From positions 124,001 to 188,000 of the forward strand of contig NZ_WYEU01000004.1 in NCBI RefSeq assembly GCF_015143595.1: 64,000 nucleotides of DNA. The letters run 5' to 3'. Shown one piece after another: positions 34,889 to 43,792 of the stretch. How positions within the stretch are numbered: position 1 is the first letter of the stretch; each line of letters begins with the position of its first letter. Made by a program: the position numbers and the translations under genes. Origin of the DNA: Sneathiella sp. P13V-1 (GTDB lineage: Bacteria > Pseudomonadota > Alphaproteobacteria > Sneathiellales > Sneathiellaceae). The notes under the pieces were generated by a model that saw only the letters and a program-made list of their open reading frames with translations, was not told the DNA's origin and did not search any database.

Positions 34889-36043
34889 ATGAAGTTCACT
34901 CCCGAGCATCAGCAACTTGCCGATACGACAAAGAAAATCATTGAAACCCATATCAATCCGTATATCGAGGAATGGGAAAAAGAAGAGATTTATCCAGCCC
35001 ATAAGGTGATGAAGAAACTAGGAGATGCAGGTTTACTGGGTATTGGGAAACCTGCGGAATATGGTGGTCTGGATCTCGATTTTTCCTATGAGATGGTTTT
35101 TTCAGAAGCGTTGGGGGATATAAGAGGGAACGGGGTTTCCACATCCATCGGGGTGCAAACCACAATGTGTACACCAGCACTGGCTAAATATGGCAGTGAT
35201 GAACTTAAGCAAAACTTTCTGGCCCCGACTATTGCCGGTGATATGGTCGGATGTATTGGGGTAAGCGAAAACTCCGCCGGATCGGATGTCGCGCAAATCA
35301 AAACCACAGCTCGTCGCGATGGTGATGATTACGTCATCAATGGTTCCAAAATGTGGATCACCAATGGCGTTCAAGGAGACTGGATCTGTCTTCTATGCAA
35401 CACAGGTGAGGGCCGCGGACATTTCAATAAATCTCTGATTGTCGTGCCCCTTGACACTGCGGGTGTCTCGGTTTCCCGAAAGCTAGATAAGATGAATTTG
35501 CGATGCTCCGACACGGCAGAACTTTTCTTCGATGATGTGAGAGTTCCTGTGCGCCACCGAATTGGTGAAGAAGGAAAAGGCTTCATTTATCAAATGGAGC
35601 AATTTCAGGAAGAGCGGATGTTCGCGGTGGCGCGAGGGGTTAGGGCGCTGGATGTGATCATTGAAGATACCATTGAATATACATCGCAAAGAAGTGTGTT
35701 TGGGAAGGCGATTTTAGATAATCAGGTGGTCTACCACAAGTTAGCGGAAATGAGTTCAGAGGTAGAGGCTGTAAGGTCGTTATTATATGCCGCAGCAGAG
35801 CGATACATGGAAGGCGAGGATGTTACGAAACAGGCATCCATGGGCAAATATCTGATCGGTAAGCTCACCATGAGAATACCAACAGAATGTTTGCAGTTCT
35901 AGGGTGGCCAAGGTTTGATGAACGAAAATTATATTTCCCGCGCTTACAGGGATATGCGCCTCGCCTCCATTGGCGGGGGCGCCAACGAGATTATGTTGGA
36001 AGTGGTTGCCAAATATATGAACATTCATCCGGGTAAAAAATAG
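34889..36043 (+). pseudogene. Acyl-CoA dehydrogenase interrupted by an in-frame amber codon
   Basis: The frame runs 337 codons from the ATG at 34889, meets TAG at 35900-35902, and continues in the same frame for 46 codons to a TAG at 36041-36043. The full product would have about 384 residues, the normal family length. The residues around the stop are CLQF-stop-GGQGLMNENYISR, exactly where the family has a Trp (QFWGG). One G-to-A change (TGG to TAG) explains it. The rest is intact, including SENSAGSDVAQIKTTARRDG, INGSKMWITNGVQGDW and the C-terminal ASIGGGANEIMLEVV. The shortened protein lacks the last helix and is probably inactive. A sequencing error or suppression cannot be excluded. It stands upstream of an enoyl-CoA hydratase and divergent from an IclR gene. 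Confidence 0.85.
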
Positions 36044-36108
36044 TTTCACCCTTTACGTGAGGCGCAGTTCTTTTTATCGTCCGTGCATCTAGTTTAAGGA
36101 AAATAAAA

Positions 36109-36972
36109 ATGACAACAAACACCATTCAAACCGAGCTGGATGGCAACATCCTTATTATTCGTCTGAACCGCCCGGACAATATGAACGCTTTCACCATCGA
36201 AATGGGGGAAGAGTTAATCCGAGTGCTGGATGAAGCTGACGAAAATGATGATGTCCGCGCCATCATCTTTACCGGAAATGGCCGCGCTTTCTGCGCAGGT
36301 ATGGATCTTTCAAGTGATGGCAATGTGTTTGGTCTTGATGAGACTGTTGATGCCAATTCACCTGATATGGAAAAAAACCGTGATCTAGGCGGTGTTCTGA
36401 CCCTTCGTATGTTCCGAATGAAAAAACCGATGATTGGTGCCATTAACGGCGCGTCTGTTGGTGTCGGATCGACAATGCAATTGCCAATGGATATCCGTCT
36501 AGCAAGTGAAAAAGCCAAGTTCGGATTTGTGTTCTCTCAACGGGGTGTAACACTTGAAAGCTGTGCGAGTTGGTTCCTACCACGCTTGGTCGGGATGTCA
36601 AAAGCACTGGAATGGTCAATGTCGGGCCGTGTTTTTGGCGCCGAAGAGGCCTTGGCAGGTGGGCTGGTGAGTGAAGTTGTAGCGCCAGATGACCTTTTGG
36701 ATCGTGCAAAGGAAATGGCTAAGAGCTTTATCAATGGTACCAGTGCAATGTCGGTGGCAGTAAATCGGCAACTACTTTGGCGGATGATGGGAGCAGATCA
36801 CCCGATGGAGGCTCACAAGCTGGAAAGCCGGACTATGTATCATTCCAGTGTTCGGGACGGTAAGGAAGGTGTTCTCTCTTTCCTTGAAAAACGAGAGCCG
36901 GAATTTAAGGATGCTGTCTCAGGCGGTGCGCCTTCCGGTTTTGACTGGGATGAAGAACCTGAATGGAAGTAA
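36109..36972 (+). CDS. Enoyl-CoA hydratase/isomerase (crotonase) family protein
   Basis: The protein has 287 residues. Crotonase motifs include LNRPDNMNAFTIEMGEELIR, IIFTGNGRAFCAGMDLSSDG (oxyanion-hole Gly and CoA-binding loop), PMIGAINGASVGVGSTMQLP (the second oxyanion-hole region) and FGFVFSQRGVTLESCASWFL, where the family's catalytic acidic residues usually lie; here the sequence has VTLES. It hydrates or isomerises enoyl-CoAs. It lies 65 bp after the interrupted acyl-CoA dehydrogenase, with its own AAGGAAA site, and probably formed a short beta-oxidation unit with it. Confidence 0.92.
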   Translation: MTTNTIQTELDGNILIIRLNRPDNMNAFTIEMGEELIRVLDEADENDDVRAIIFTGNGRAFCAGMDLSSDGNVFGLDETVDANSPDMEKNRDLGGVLTLRMFRMKKPMIGAINGASVGVGSTMQLPMDIRLASEKAKFGFVFSQRGVTLESCASWFLPRLVGMSKALEWSMSGRVFGAEEALAGGLVSEVVAPDDLLDRAKEMAKSFINGTSAMSVAVNRQLLWRMMGADHPMEAHKLESRTMYHSSVRDGKEGVLSFLEKREPEFKDAVSGGAPSGFDWDEEPEWK

Positions 36973-36975
36973 AGT

Positions 36976-37003
36976 AAAAGCCGGGCGATTAGCCCGGCTT
37001 TTT
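36976..37003. terminator. Bidirectional terminator after the enoyl-CoA hydratase
   Basis: AAAGCCGGGC (36977-36986) pairs with GCCCGGCTTT (36992-37001) across a 5-nt loop and is followed by T residues. The convergent barrel-protein gene ends 12 bp further on. Confidence 0.87.
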
Positions 37004-37014
37004 AATTTTGTCTC

Positions 37015-38067
37015 TTAGAACTCGATGGTGTAGGCAGCTAAAATACCCAAGCCCTGGCTATCGATATTGTCTTCTTCGGCACGGCGGTAAGCTGCAGACA
37101 TTTCCAAGCCAAAATCGAATGCATAGCCAACTGTAAAGTCAGCAACATAATCTGTGACCGTATTCGTACCGTCATCTGCACGGCGGTTTTGGTATGCAGT
37201 AGAGACTGTCCAGTTTCCATAACCGAGTGCGACACCAGCTGTGATGTAACGTGTATCAGCGTCGTCAATTCCGCCTGCATTATCGAGGAATGCATATTCT
37301 GCAATCGGAGTAAGAGTAACTTCTTCGGTCAAACCAATTTCATATTCAACGGCAGCTACATAACCATACTGGTTTTCATCACCATCATCACCCTCAGCGA
37401 GAGATGTAAAGCCAAGGTGGTAACGGAAGCCTTCAGCAGCTTCAAATTCACCGTCGAGTGCCAATGCAAAGGAAGAGAGGCTTTCTGTGTTTGCGGGGCC
37501 GCCATCATCTTCATCTAGAGGGCCGCGGCTTTTACCCAGGCTGTCGCTGAGGAAAGTTGTGTCAGCAAAGAAGGTGCTTGCGGAAACCGTATGCATACCG
37601 CCAACGTTGAAATTGATATGACCACCAAGGCCGATCATTTCTGCCAGCTCCAGATCCTCATTTAGGTCAGCGCCAAAAATTCCAGGCGCCGCATCCCATG
37701 CTAAACCAAAGTTGGGGGTGAATTTACCAGCATAGACGCCAAAAGTATCAGTGTCGTAATTGATCGTAATGATGTTGAGATAAGCGCCCAGATCTTCGAA
37801 AGCGCGATCATCTGTTGCATCTTCAACTGGGTCAAGAGTGGCTTCCATGTTGAGAGAGAGTTCTGGAGTGAACTCAACCGTGGTGCCTAACGTAAGAGTG
37901 GGGTAGAGATCGTTAAGTTCAGCGGCATTGTCATCTGATCTGAATGTCCAGTCGTTTTCCAATTCCAGGGAAAGTTCACCTGAGATCTTTGGATAACTGT
38001 CTTCTGCCGCTACTACAGGTAGCGCAAGAGCAAGGAGAGGGAGTGCTATTAAGGATGCTTTTTTCAT
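37015..38067 (-). CDS. Outer-membrane beta-barrel (porin-like) protein
   Basis: The protein has 350 residues, with a signal peptide of about 21 residues (KKASLIALPLLALALPVVAA). The mature part alternates hydrophobic and polar residues, rich in Tyr, Phe, Asp and Gly, in a way typical of antiparallel barrel strands (ITAGVALGYGNWTVSTAYQ; YGYVAAVEYEIGLTEEVTL). It ends in AAYTIEF with a C-terminal Phe, the usual barrel-assembly signal. It has many Asp residues in the predicted loops. It resembles Gram-negative porins in general, but I could not place it in a named subfamily. A Fur-box-like site lies 70 bp upstream. Confidence 0.8.
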   Translation of the reverse strand: MKKASLIALPLLALALPVVAAEDSYPKISGELSLELENDWTFRSDDNAAELNDLYPTLTLGTTVEFTPELSLNMEATLDPVEDATDDRAFEDLGAYLNIITINYDTDTFGVYAGKFTPNFGLAWDAAPGIFGADLNEDLELAEMIGLGGHINFNVGGMHTVSASTFFADTTFLSDSLGKSRGPLDEDDGGPANTESLSSFALALDGEFEAAEGFRYHLGFTSLAEGDDGDENQYGYVAAVEYEIGLTEEVTLTPIAEYAFLDNAGGIDDADTRYITAGVALGYGNWTVSTAYQNRRADDGTNTVTDYVADFTVGYAFDFGLEMSAAYRRAEEDNIDSQGLGILAAYTIEF

Positions 38068-38136
38068 GATGGTTTGTTCTGATGCTCAAATTGTTTTACT
38101 GACGGAGCGGGGAAGTCTCCTGTGAAGATGTTTTTT

Positions 38137-38155
38137 GATAATAGGAATGATTATT
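38137..38155. promoter_or_regulatory. Possible Fur-type box between porin and photolyase genes
   Basis: The 19-mer GATAATAGGAATGATTATT matches the classical Fur consensus at 14 of 19 positions. It lies in the 129-bp divergent gap. Alphaproteobacterial Fur/Mur sites vary, so this is tentative. Confidence 0.3.
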
Positions 38156-38196
38156 AAAAGCAAGTTGAAAATTAAAGTTGAGATGGAGTTGTGTGC

Positions 38197-39603
38197 GTGT
38201 CGCCAAAAATGTCACTGGTGTGGTTTCGAAGAGATTTGCGTTTAAATTCCAATAAGGCCGTTCTTGCGGCTTTGGAGAATGCCGAAAATATCTGTTTTCT
38301 CTACATACTGGATGAAAAGCGGTTGGATTTTGCGGGCAAAGCACAGGCCTGGTGGTTGCATCATAGCCTTCAGGAGCTCTCAAAAAATCTTGCTGAATTT
38401 GGGCATGAACTCATCTTAATGAAGGGGAATAGCCTTCAAATCATATCCGACATTGCTTCTAAAAATAGTGGGCTAACGATTTATGCAAATCGTACCTATC
38501 ATCCGTTAATGGATAAAGTTGATCAGGAATTGTCGGATTTGGATAACCGGTTTAGGTTTTCTTGTGATCGGTTAGTGACGCCACAGCAATATGTTACGGG
38601 CAGCGGTGCTCCTTACAAGGTGTTTACCCCATATTACAAAGCTGCATCATTGGATGTCAGATTGAACATTGCACCAAAACTACCCGACAGGCTTCCTGAA
38701 GCAGGAATGATTAGTTGTGGAGATAAACTTGAGGACTGGAAGCTGTTGCCCAAGCACCCTGATTGGGCTGCGAATTTTAGGGATCGGTGGGAGCCTGGTG
38801 AAAGCGGTGCTAAAAAGAAGGCAATAGAATTTATCAAAAACAAATGTGCCAATTATAAAACAGGGCGCGATTACCCTGCGGAAGATGTGGTGTCAGGGTT
38901 ATCTGCTCATCTACATTTCGGTGAAATAAGTTCGAAAATGCTTGTAAATGCCCTTTTGTTTCAAGAGGAACTGGATGCCGAAAATTATATTCGGCAGTTA
39001 TTGTGGCGCGAATTTTCGCTTGAGCTTTTATTGCAATTTCCGGATTTGGAATCCCGTGCTTTTAAAGAGAAGTATGACAATATTCGCTGGAGAGATGATG
39101 CGATTGCATTGAATGCCTGGAAACAAGGTAAAACTGGCTTCCCAATAGTAGATGCGGGAATGAGGGAGCTTCGAAGAAGTGGCTACATGCATAATCGCGT
39201 GCGTATGATTACGGCTTCTTTTCTCATTAAAAACCTGCTTATAGACTGGCGAGAAGGCTTGAAATGGTTTGAAGAGAATTTGCTGGATGCTGATCCAGCA
39301 AATAACGCTGCCGGGTGGCAATGGGTGACTGGTTCGGGGGCTGATGCGGCTCCGTATTTCCGGGTATTCAACCCAGTAACTCAATCTGAAAGGTTTGATA
39401 AAGAGGGTCATTACATCAGAAAATGGGTGCCTGAACTTTCTGATCTACCGCATACGCACATACATGCACCTTGGACGGCCTCCCAAAAGATTCTTGAAGG
39501 GGCAGGTGTTATCTTGGGGGAAGACTATCCAACCCCAATCGTTGATACTATAAACAGCAGAAAAAGAGCCCTGAAAGAATATAAAAGGGCTCTTTCAGAT
39601 TAG
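38197..39603 (+). CDS. phrB: Deoxyribodipyrimidine photolyase (class I cryptochrome/photolyase family)
   Basis: About 468 residues. The N-terminal antenna (alpha/beta) domain starts MSLVWFRRDLRLNSNKAV. The C-terminal FAD domain has LLWREFSLELLLQFPDL, NAWKQGKTGFPIVDAGMREL, GYMHNRVRMITASFLIKNLL, PANNAAGWQWVTGSGADAAP and YFRVFNPVTQSERFD. It repairs cyclobutane pyrimidine dimers with blue light; a cryptochrome role is less likely. A GGAG site at 38185-38188 points to the GTG at 38197 (8-bp spacing) rather than 38191. It is a single-gene unit that ends 2 bp from the convergent histidine kinase gene. Confidence 0.94.
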   Translation: MSPKMSLVWFRRDLRLNSNKAVLAALENAENICFLYILDEKRLDFAGKAQAWWLHHSLQELSKNLAEFGHELILMKGNSLQIISDIASKNSGLTIYANRTYHPLMDKVDQELSDLDNRFRFSCDRLVTPQQYVTGSGAPYKVFTPYYKAASLDVRLNIAPKLPDRLPEAGMISCGDKLEDWKLLPKHPDWAANFRDRWEPGESGAKKKAIEFIKNKCANYKTGRDYPAEDVVSGLSAHLHFGEISSKMLVNALLFQEELDAENYIRQLLWREFSLELLLQFPDLESRAFKEKYDNIRWRDDAIALNAWKQGKTGFPIVDAGMRELRRSGYMHNRVRMITASFLIKNLLIDWREGLKWFEENLLDADPANNAAGWQWVTGSGADAAPYFRVFNPVTQSERFDKEGHYIRKWVPELSDLPHTHIHAPWTASQKILEGAGVILGEDYPTPIVDTINSRKRALKEYKRALSD

Positions 39604-39605
39604 AT

Positions 39606-41462
39606 TCAAGATGCAGTTGAGAATTGTGGATCTACATGATGTCTTCTGTCTGCGTTAGGGAAGGTGAGGGTGATGGTTGTTCCCCTGCCTTCACCTAATT
39701 CAACACTGAACTGGCCACCATTTTTCTCTGTAAGCTTTTTCGACAGAGGAAGCCCTACACCCATTCCTGATTTTGATTTGGTGATTACTGTTTCGCCAAT
39801 GGTAAAGGGACTGAGGCTGCTATTTTTGATTTCTTCGGGTAGTCCGGGACCTGTATCTTCGATTTTGATGACAACATCACCACTTTGATTATTGCCCAAA
39901 GAAACTGCGATCTTGTCCTCTGAATTTGTAAATTTGAGGGCATTGTCGGTCAACTTTCTTGTGATCGTCAAAACATCTAGCGGATCCGCTTGAATGACAA
40001 ACTCACCTTCTGGAAGGTCGATTTCAAACTGCCTGTTTTCAGCTAGCATATTCGATTGGAAATTGGCAACAAAACGTGTTCTCAGCATGTAACCAAGATC
40101 AAATACCTCTCTATGGCCTTGATTGGGTTCTCCTTGGTCAACGAGTTGCAGGACATTATTGACCTTTTCAAGAAGTTCATTACCTGCGGCCAGAATATGT
40201 TTGGCGTTTTCCTTTATGCCTTCCTCTTTTGAGAAATTCATAATGAGTTCTGAAAAGCCCATGATGTGATTGAGCGGTGTTCTGAACTCATGAGACATAT
40301 TGGAGATAAACTTCGATTTGGCCTCGCTGCCTGCCATGGCTTCTTCGAACAGTTTATCCAGCTTTGACTGCATTTTTTTCTGATGGGTAATTTCTGTGCG
40401 AACAGAAACATACTGCTCTGGTTTGCCGGTTTTCTTGTTCAAAAAAGGAACAATAGTGGAATATACCCAATAAAGCTCGCCTTGCTTGTTTCTGTTGCAG
40501 ATCTCGCCCTGCCAGACCTCTCCTGAGCTAATGGTTTTCCACATCTCTTTAAAGAAGGCATCGTCCTGAGTTTCAGATTTGAGAAGGCGATGGTTGGAGC
40601 CTAGCAATTCCTCATAGGAGTATCCGCTGATCTCACAGAATTTGCGATTGGCAAAAATAATGCGTCCACCAACATCAGCAATGGAAACAAGCGCATGAGT
40701 GTTCAGGGTTTGCCTCAAGTGTTCCGAGACATGATTGAGGTTGGTGAGGCTCTCCTGAGCAATAAGGTACTTTTCTTCTGCGACGGCTTCTTGAGTGCGG
40801 TCTCTCAGGGTGCCGGAGATGGCAACGATGTTTCCGTCGCTGTCATATTCAGGGATACCTTGCGTTTCAAGGTAGACAGTCTCCTGACCTTCTTTATCAA
40901 CAGTCATCCTTGTTATGAAGGATTCTCCGTTATCAAGGCATTTTTGAAAGCGGTCCTGCAATTCAGCTTTCTGGTCATCGCCGTAGCCTGATAGAACTTT
41001 ATCCAGAGTAGGCACAAAGTCTGATTTGTCCACATTGCGAATGTGGTACATCTCATCTGACCAATAAATTTCACGGTTATGAATGTCAAAACGCCAATAC
41101 CCAACTTTTGCGAAAGCACTAGTTCTGGCAATTTGTTTCGATAGATTTTCTATCTCGCTGACGTCAGTTCCCAGACAAACTATTTTTGGCCCGTCTTCTT
41201 GTGAGATGGGTGTTAGCCTCCAGTCGATATAATGGTTCTCGCCATTAACCGCTATGGCTTTTGTCCGTTGGACATGGTGTTTGTTTTCACAATAAAGACT
41301 AGCAATTTTTTCAGCCGTTTTCCGGTTTTCCTTATCGGAATACACGCCGGAAAGCAGTGAATTGTACTCTTCGATTTGCCCATCAGGCGAAATCACCATG
41401 AAGGGAAAATCATCTTTTAGGTTATCGGCAAGGAGTTGCAGACTATCGCAGGTTAGTTGCAT
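39606..41462 (-). CDS. Multi-PAS sensor histidine kinase
   Basis: The protein has 618 residues without membrane helices. There are three PAS-type segments: residues about 15-105; about 115-235 with FAKVGYWRFDIHNREIYWSD; and about 255-370 with ALVSIADVGGRIIFANRKFC and SGYSYEELLGSNHRLLKSET, the last followed by a PAC motif. HisKA has the His in FISNMSHEFRTPLNHIMGF, then an HATPase domain (DNALKFTNSEDKIAVSL; DTGPGLPEEI; GMGVGLPLSKKLTEKNGGQF). It is the third gene of a sensory operon after an Aer-like PAS protein and a soluble chemoreceptor. No response regulator is adjacent. Confidence 0.92.
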   Translation of the reverse strand: MQLTCDSLQLLADNLKDDFPFMVISPDGQIEEYNSLLSGVYSDKENRKTAEKIASLYCENKHHVQRTKAIAVNGENHYIDWRLTPISQEDGPKIVCLGTDVSEIENLSKQIARTSAFAKVGYWRFDIHNREIYWSDEMYHIRNVDKSDFVPTLDKVLSGYGDDQKAELQDRFQKCLDNGESFITRMTVDKEGQETVYLETQGIPEYDSDGNIVAISGTLRDRTQEAVAEEKYLIAQESLTNLNHVSEHLRQTLNTHALVSIADVGGRIIFANRKFCEISGYSYEELLGSNHRLLKSETQDDAFFKEMWKTISSGEVWQGEICNRNKQGELYWVYSTIVPFLNKKTGKPEQYVSVRTEITHQKKMQSKLDKLFEEAMAGSEAKSKFISNMSHEFRTPLNHIMGFSELIMNFSKEEGIKENAKHILAAGNELLEKVNNVLQLVDQGEPNQGHREVFDLGYMLRTRFVANFQSNMLAENRQFEIDLPEGEFVIQADPLDVLTITRKLTDNALKFTNSEDKIAVSLGNNQSGDVVIKIEDTGPGLPEEIKNSSLSPFTIGETVITKSKSGMGVGLPLSKKLTEKNGGQFSVELGEGRGTTITLTFPNADRRHHVDPQFSTAS

Positions 41463-41498
41463 TTCGGGACTTTTACTTAAAACTATGGGGGCTGAGAA

Positions 41499-42737
41499 CT
41501 AGCTGGTTAGGATGGATTTGACAAATTCTTGAGATTTGTTTTTCAAGATGTTGATTTCATTTTGAATGTGATTTGCGGCAGTTAGAACTTCGTTCGCTCC
41601 GATTGCGGTATCTTCAGCGCTCTTCCGTACACTTTCCATATTCTTGAAAACAAGATTTGTACTGTTGGAGGCTTCGTTAATGTTGCGGCTGATTTCATCT
41701 GTTGCTGAGGATTGTTCCTCAACTGCAGCGGAGATCGCTTGAGCAATTTCCTTTAAAGTATCCAGAGATCCGGTGATTTCATTGACCGCGGTTACAGAGG
41801 ATAAAGTTTTTTCCTGAATGTCAGTGACCTGTTCTTCGATATCCTGCGTCGCATTGGTGGTTTGTTGCGCCAGTGTTTTTACTTCAGAGGCGACAACAGA
41901 GAAGCCACGACCAGCTTCACCCGCTCTTGCCGCTTCAATGGTGGCGTTCAGGGCCAATAAATTGGTTTGCCCAGCAATGTCGCTGATTAGCTTAACAACC
42001 TGATCAATGGTTGCCGCAGACTGATTAAGTTCATTGATGCGGTTCGTGGTATGTGTGGTGTTGTTTGCCACTTCTTTTGTTTTTTCAAAAGAACTAGTCA
42101 CCTGACGAGTTATCTCCTGAATGGACGCAGATAGTTGCTCTGAGGCAGAGGCAACGGTTTGAACATTAACGTGAGTTTGCTCGGATGCACTGAACACTTC
42201 TTTCGCCTGTACTTTATTGACTTCAGCGTGCTTGATCAGTTCTTGGGCTTGAGCATTTGTTTGAGACGTTGCACTCGACAGGTTTTCGATGACTTTCAAA
42301 ACGTGATCTTCAAACTCTTCAGAAAGCGACTGCAGTTGCTCTTTGCGTTCAATCTCTTTTTCTTTAATGCCAACGGAAGCCGAATTGATAATTTCTGCTG
42401 CGTTGCCAAAGTCTCCCAAGATGCCTTGGGTCATGAAAGTGCGATGATACTCTTTGCGCATGGCTGATTGCAAAGAGGCGCTGGATTCCCGCACGAACGC
42501 GTCAGCCAGATCAAGGGTTTGATTAAGCTTTGAAAGAGTGGGGGTCAGTTCACCGAAGTTGTCCCAATGAACAATTCTTTCAGAGAGATTGCCGTTCGCA
42601 GTATTTTCAACCAGGTCCGTAATCGCCTCAAATGCACGTTCATAGAGTGACAGCTTCTCCTGCAACTGAGCAGTTGACTGATCATCATTGGACGCGTTGA
42701 AGTTTTTCGCGTTACTTTTTTTCTTTAAGCTGAACAT
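41499..42737 (-). CDS. Soluble methyl-accepting chemotaxis protein
   Basis: About 412 residues with no membrane helix and no signal peptide. An N-terminal helical region (about 30-130) precedes the signalling domain. Its highly conserved hairpin tip is [20 protein letters not shown], then [20 protein letters not shown]. The ATG at 42737 follows GGGGAAG and lies 1 bp after the stop of the Aer-like PAS gene. With no sensor domain of its own, it probably takes its input from that PAS protein, so together they form a split energy-taxis receptor. The histidine kinase gene follows after 36 bp. Confidence 0.92.
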   Translation of the reverse strand: MFSLKKKSNAKNFNASNDDQSTAQLQEKLSLYERAFEAITDLVENTANGNLSERIVHWDNFGELTPTLSKLNQTLDLADAFVRESSASLQSAMRKEYHRTFMTQGILGDFGNAAEIINSASVGIKEKEIERKEQLQSLSEEFEDHVLKVIENLSSATSQTNAQAQELIKHAEVNKVQAKEVFSASEQTHVNVQTVASASEQLSASIQEITRQVTSSFEKTKEVANNTTHTTNRINELNQSAATIDQVVKLISDIAGQTNLLALNATIEAARAGEAGRGFSVVASEVKTLAQQTTNATQDIEEQVTDIQEKTLSSVTAVNEITGSLDTLKEIAQAISAAVEEQSSATDEISRNINEASNSTNLVFKNMESVRKSAEDTAIGANEVLTAANHIQNEINILKNKSQEFVKSILTS

Positions 42738-42738
42738 G

Positions 42739-43269
42739 TTACTTCCCCAGTGACCAGACAAATTGGCTATACGTCATGCCGGCATCTTCCAGCATTTTTT
42801 GCAGCATGCCTTCACTTGCTTCCAGGCCATCTTTGCGGTTGCTGTGCTTGTTTTCTTCAATAAGCAGTTGTTTGTAGATATCGCTAATTTTATCAATCGC
42901 GGATCTGGTTGGAGATCTGCGGTTTGAGTGATAGCCGTTTATCTGCCCTTGTGCATCGTAACTTGGGGTAACGTGAGCGATAACCCAATAGTACTTACCC
43001 GACTTAGATCGATTTTTCACATAGGCGAATATCTCTTCTCCTTTGGATATGGTGTCCCAAAGAAGTTTGAAAATGACCCGTGGCATATCAGGGTGCCGGA
43101 TTAAATTGTGAGGTTTGCCGATAACTTCATCAGTAGACATTTCCGCGACGCGGCAAAAAACGTCGTTTGCATAAAGGAGTTTTCCGGATTTATCTGTTTT
43201 AGAAACAATGATTTCATCAGGGCTGAAGGTGATTTCTTCATCCACTGTAACTATATCAAAATTGTTCAT
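42739..43269 (-). CDS. Aer-like PAS domain protein (stand-alone)
   Basis: The protein has 176 residues. The PAS domain (about 15-125) is of the Aer type that binds [63 protein letters not shown], and [20 protein letters not shown] with the following SNRR. In E. coli Aer the PAS, a membrane anchor, HAMP and signalling domain form one protein. Here the PAS part stands alone and a chemoreceptor signalling protein starts 1 bp after its stop. It probably reports cell redox state to the flagellar motor. A 14-bp tandem repeat lies 18 bp upstream of its start. Confidence 0.88.
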   Translation of the reverse strand: MNNFDIVTVDEEITFSPDEIIVSKTDKSGKLLYANDVFCRVAEMSTDEVIGKPHNLIRHPDMPRVIFKLLWDTISKGEEIFAYVKNRSKSGKYYWVIAHVTPSYDAQGQINGYHSNRRSPTRSAIDKISDIYKQLLIEENKHSNRKDGLEASEGMLQKMLEDAGMTYSQFVWSLGK

Positions 43270-43286
43270 AGTGATTTAATAACCGC

Positions 43287-43336
43287 TGGATACTAAGTGA
43301 TGGATACTAAGTGATGGGTACTAAGTGATGGGTACT
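43287..43336. repeat. Tandem 14-bp repeat, about 3.6 copies
   Basis: TGGATACTAAGTGA at 43287-43300 and again at 43301-43314, TGGGTACTAAGTGA at 43315-43328, then a partial TGGGTACT at 43329-43336. It lies 18 bp upstream of the Aer-like start codon, so a variable copy number would alter the leader or promoter spacing. Confidence 0.92.
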
Positions 43337-43647
43337 TGCTTTCGCGTTATGTCCATTTTGGTATTGTTTAATATCAATCATTATTACAGCTTAAAGGTTA
43401 TGAAAAAATTAATGTTCTAATGCTGTCGAGAGAAAAATGCAAATGAAAATAAGTTGTCTAACTATTTGAATTATAACGATATATTATTTTTAGTTACATA
43501 TGTGACTAATATCACTAAATTTAAAAATAATATCTAAAAGTTAGTCTATAAGTACTAGTGATATTAATTGTATGATTGCTCTATAATAATAGAAGAGAAT
43601 TGTTCTTACTACAGCTCAAAGAAGAGGCGAGACGCAAATAAAAATTG

Positions 43648-43676
43648 CTCACATAGACTGGAAATGTGGGTTTTTT
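43648..43676 (+). terminator. Terminator-like hairpin upstream of the DksA-like gene
   Basis: CTCACAT (43648-43654) pairs with ATGTGGG (43664-43670, one G-U) across a 9-nt loop and is followed by six T residues. No gene ends just before it, so it may close a small RNA or leader transcript. Confidence 0.4.
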
Positions 43677-43698
43677 GACCACAGGTGATGTTGGGGCC

Positions 43699-43712
43699 TT
43701 GATCAAAGTCAA
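43699..43712. promoter_or_regulatory. FNR/FixK-type box upstream of the DksA-like gene
   Basis: TTGATCAAAGTCAA matches the alphaproteobacterial FnrL/FixK consensus TTGAT-N4-[GA]TCAA. It lies 80 bp before the start codon. A site centred at -41.5 would put transcription start near 43747, with GAGAAT as a possible -10 at 43735-43740. Regulation by oxygen is therefore likely but unproven. Confidence 0.55.
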
Positions 43713-43792
43713 CGATTTTGTTTACGCCTTATGGGAGAATTGGACATAGATGACTGGACGAGTGGTGGTCGCTTAAAAGAGAAGGTGATGTA

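Larger units (their letters stand above)
43270..43792. other. 523-bp AT-rich spacer with repeat, hairpin and FNR-type box
   Basis: No open frame with coding signals. It holds a tandem repeat near the Aer-like gene (43287-43336), a TATAAT hexamer at 43582-43587, a terminator-like hairpin with T6 at 43648-43676, and an FNR-type site at 43699-43712. The stretch from about 43340 to 43560 is AT-rich with nothing else that I can name. Confidence 0.6.
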
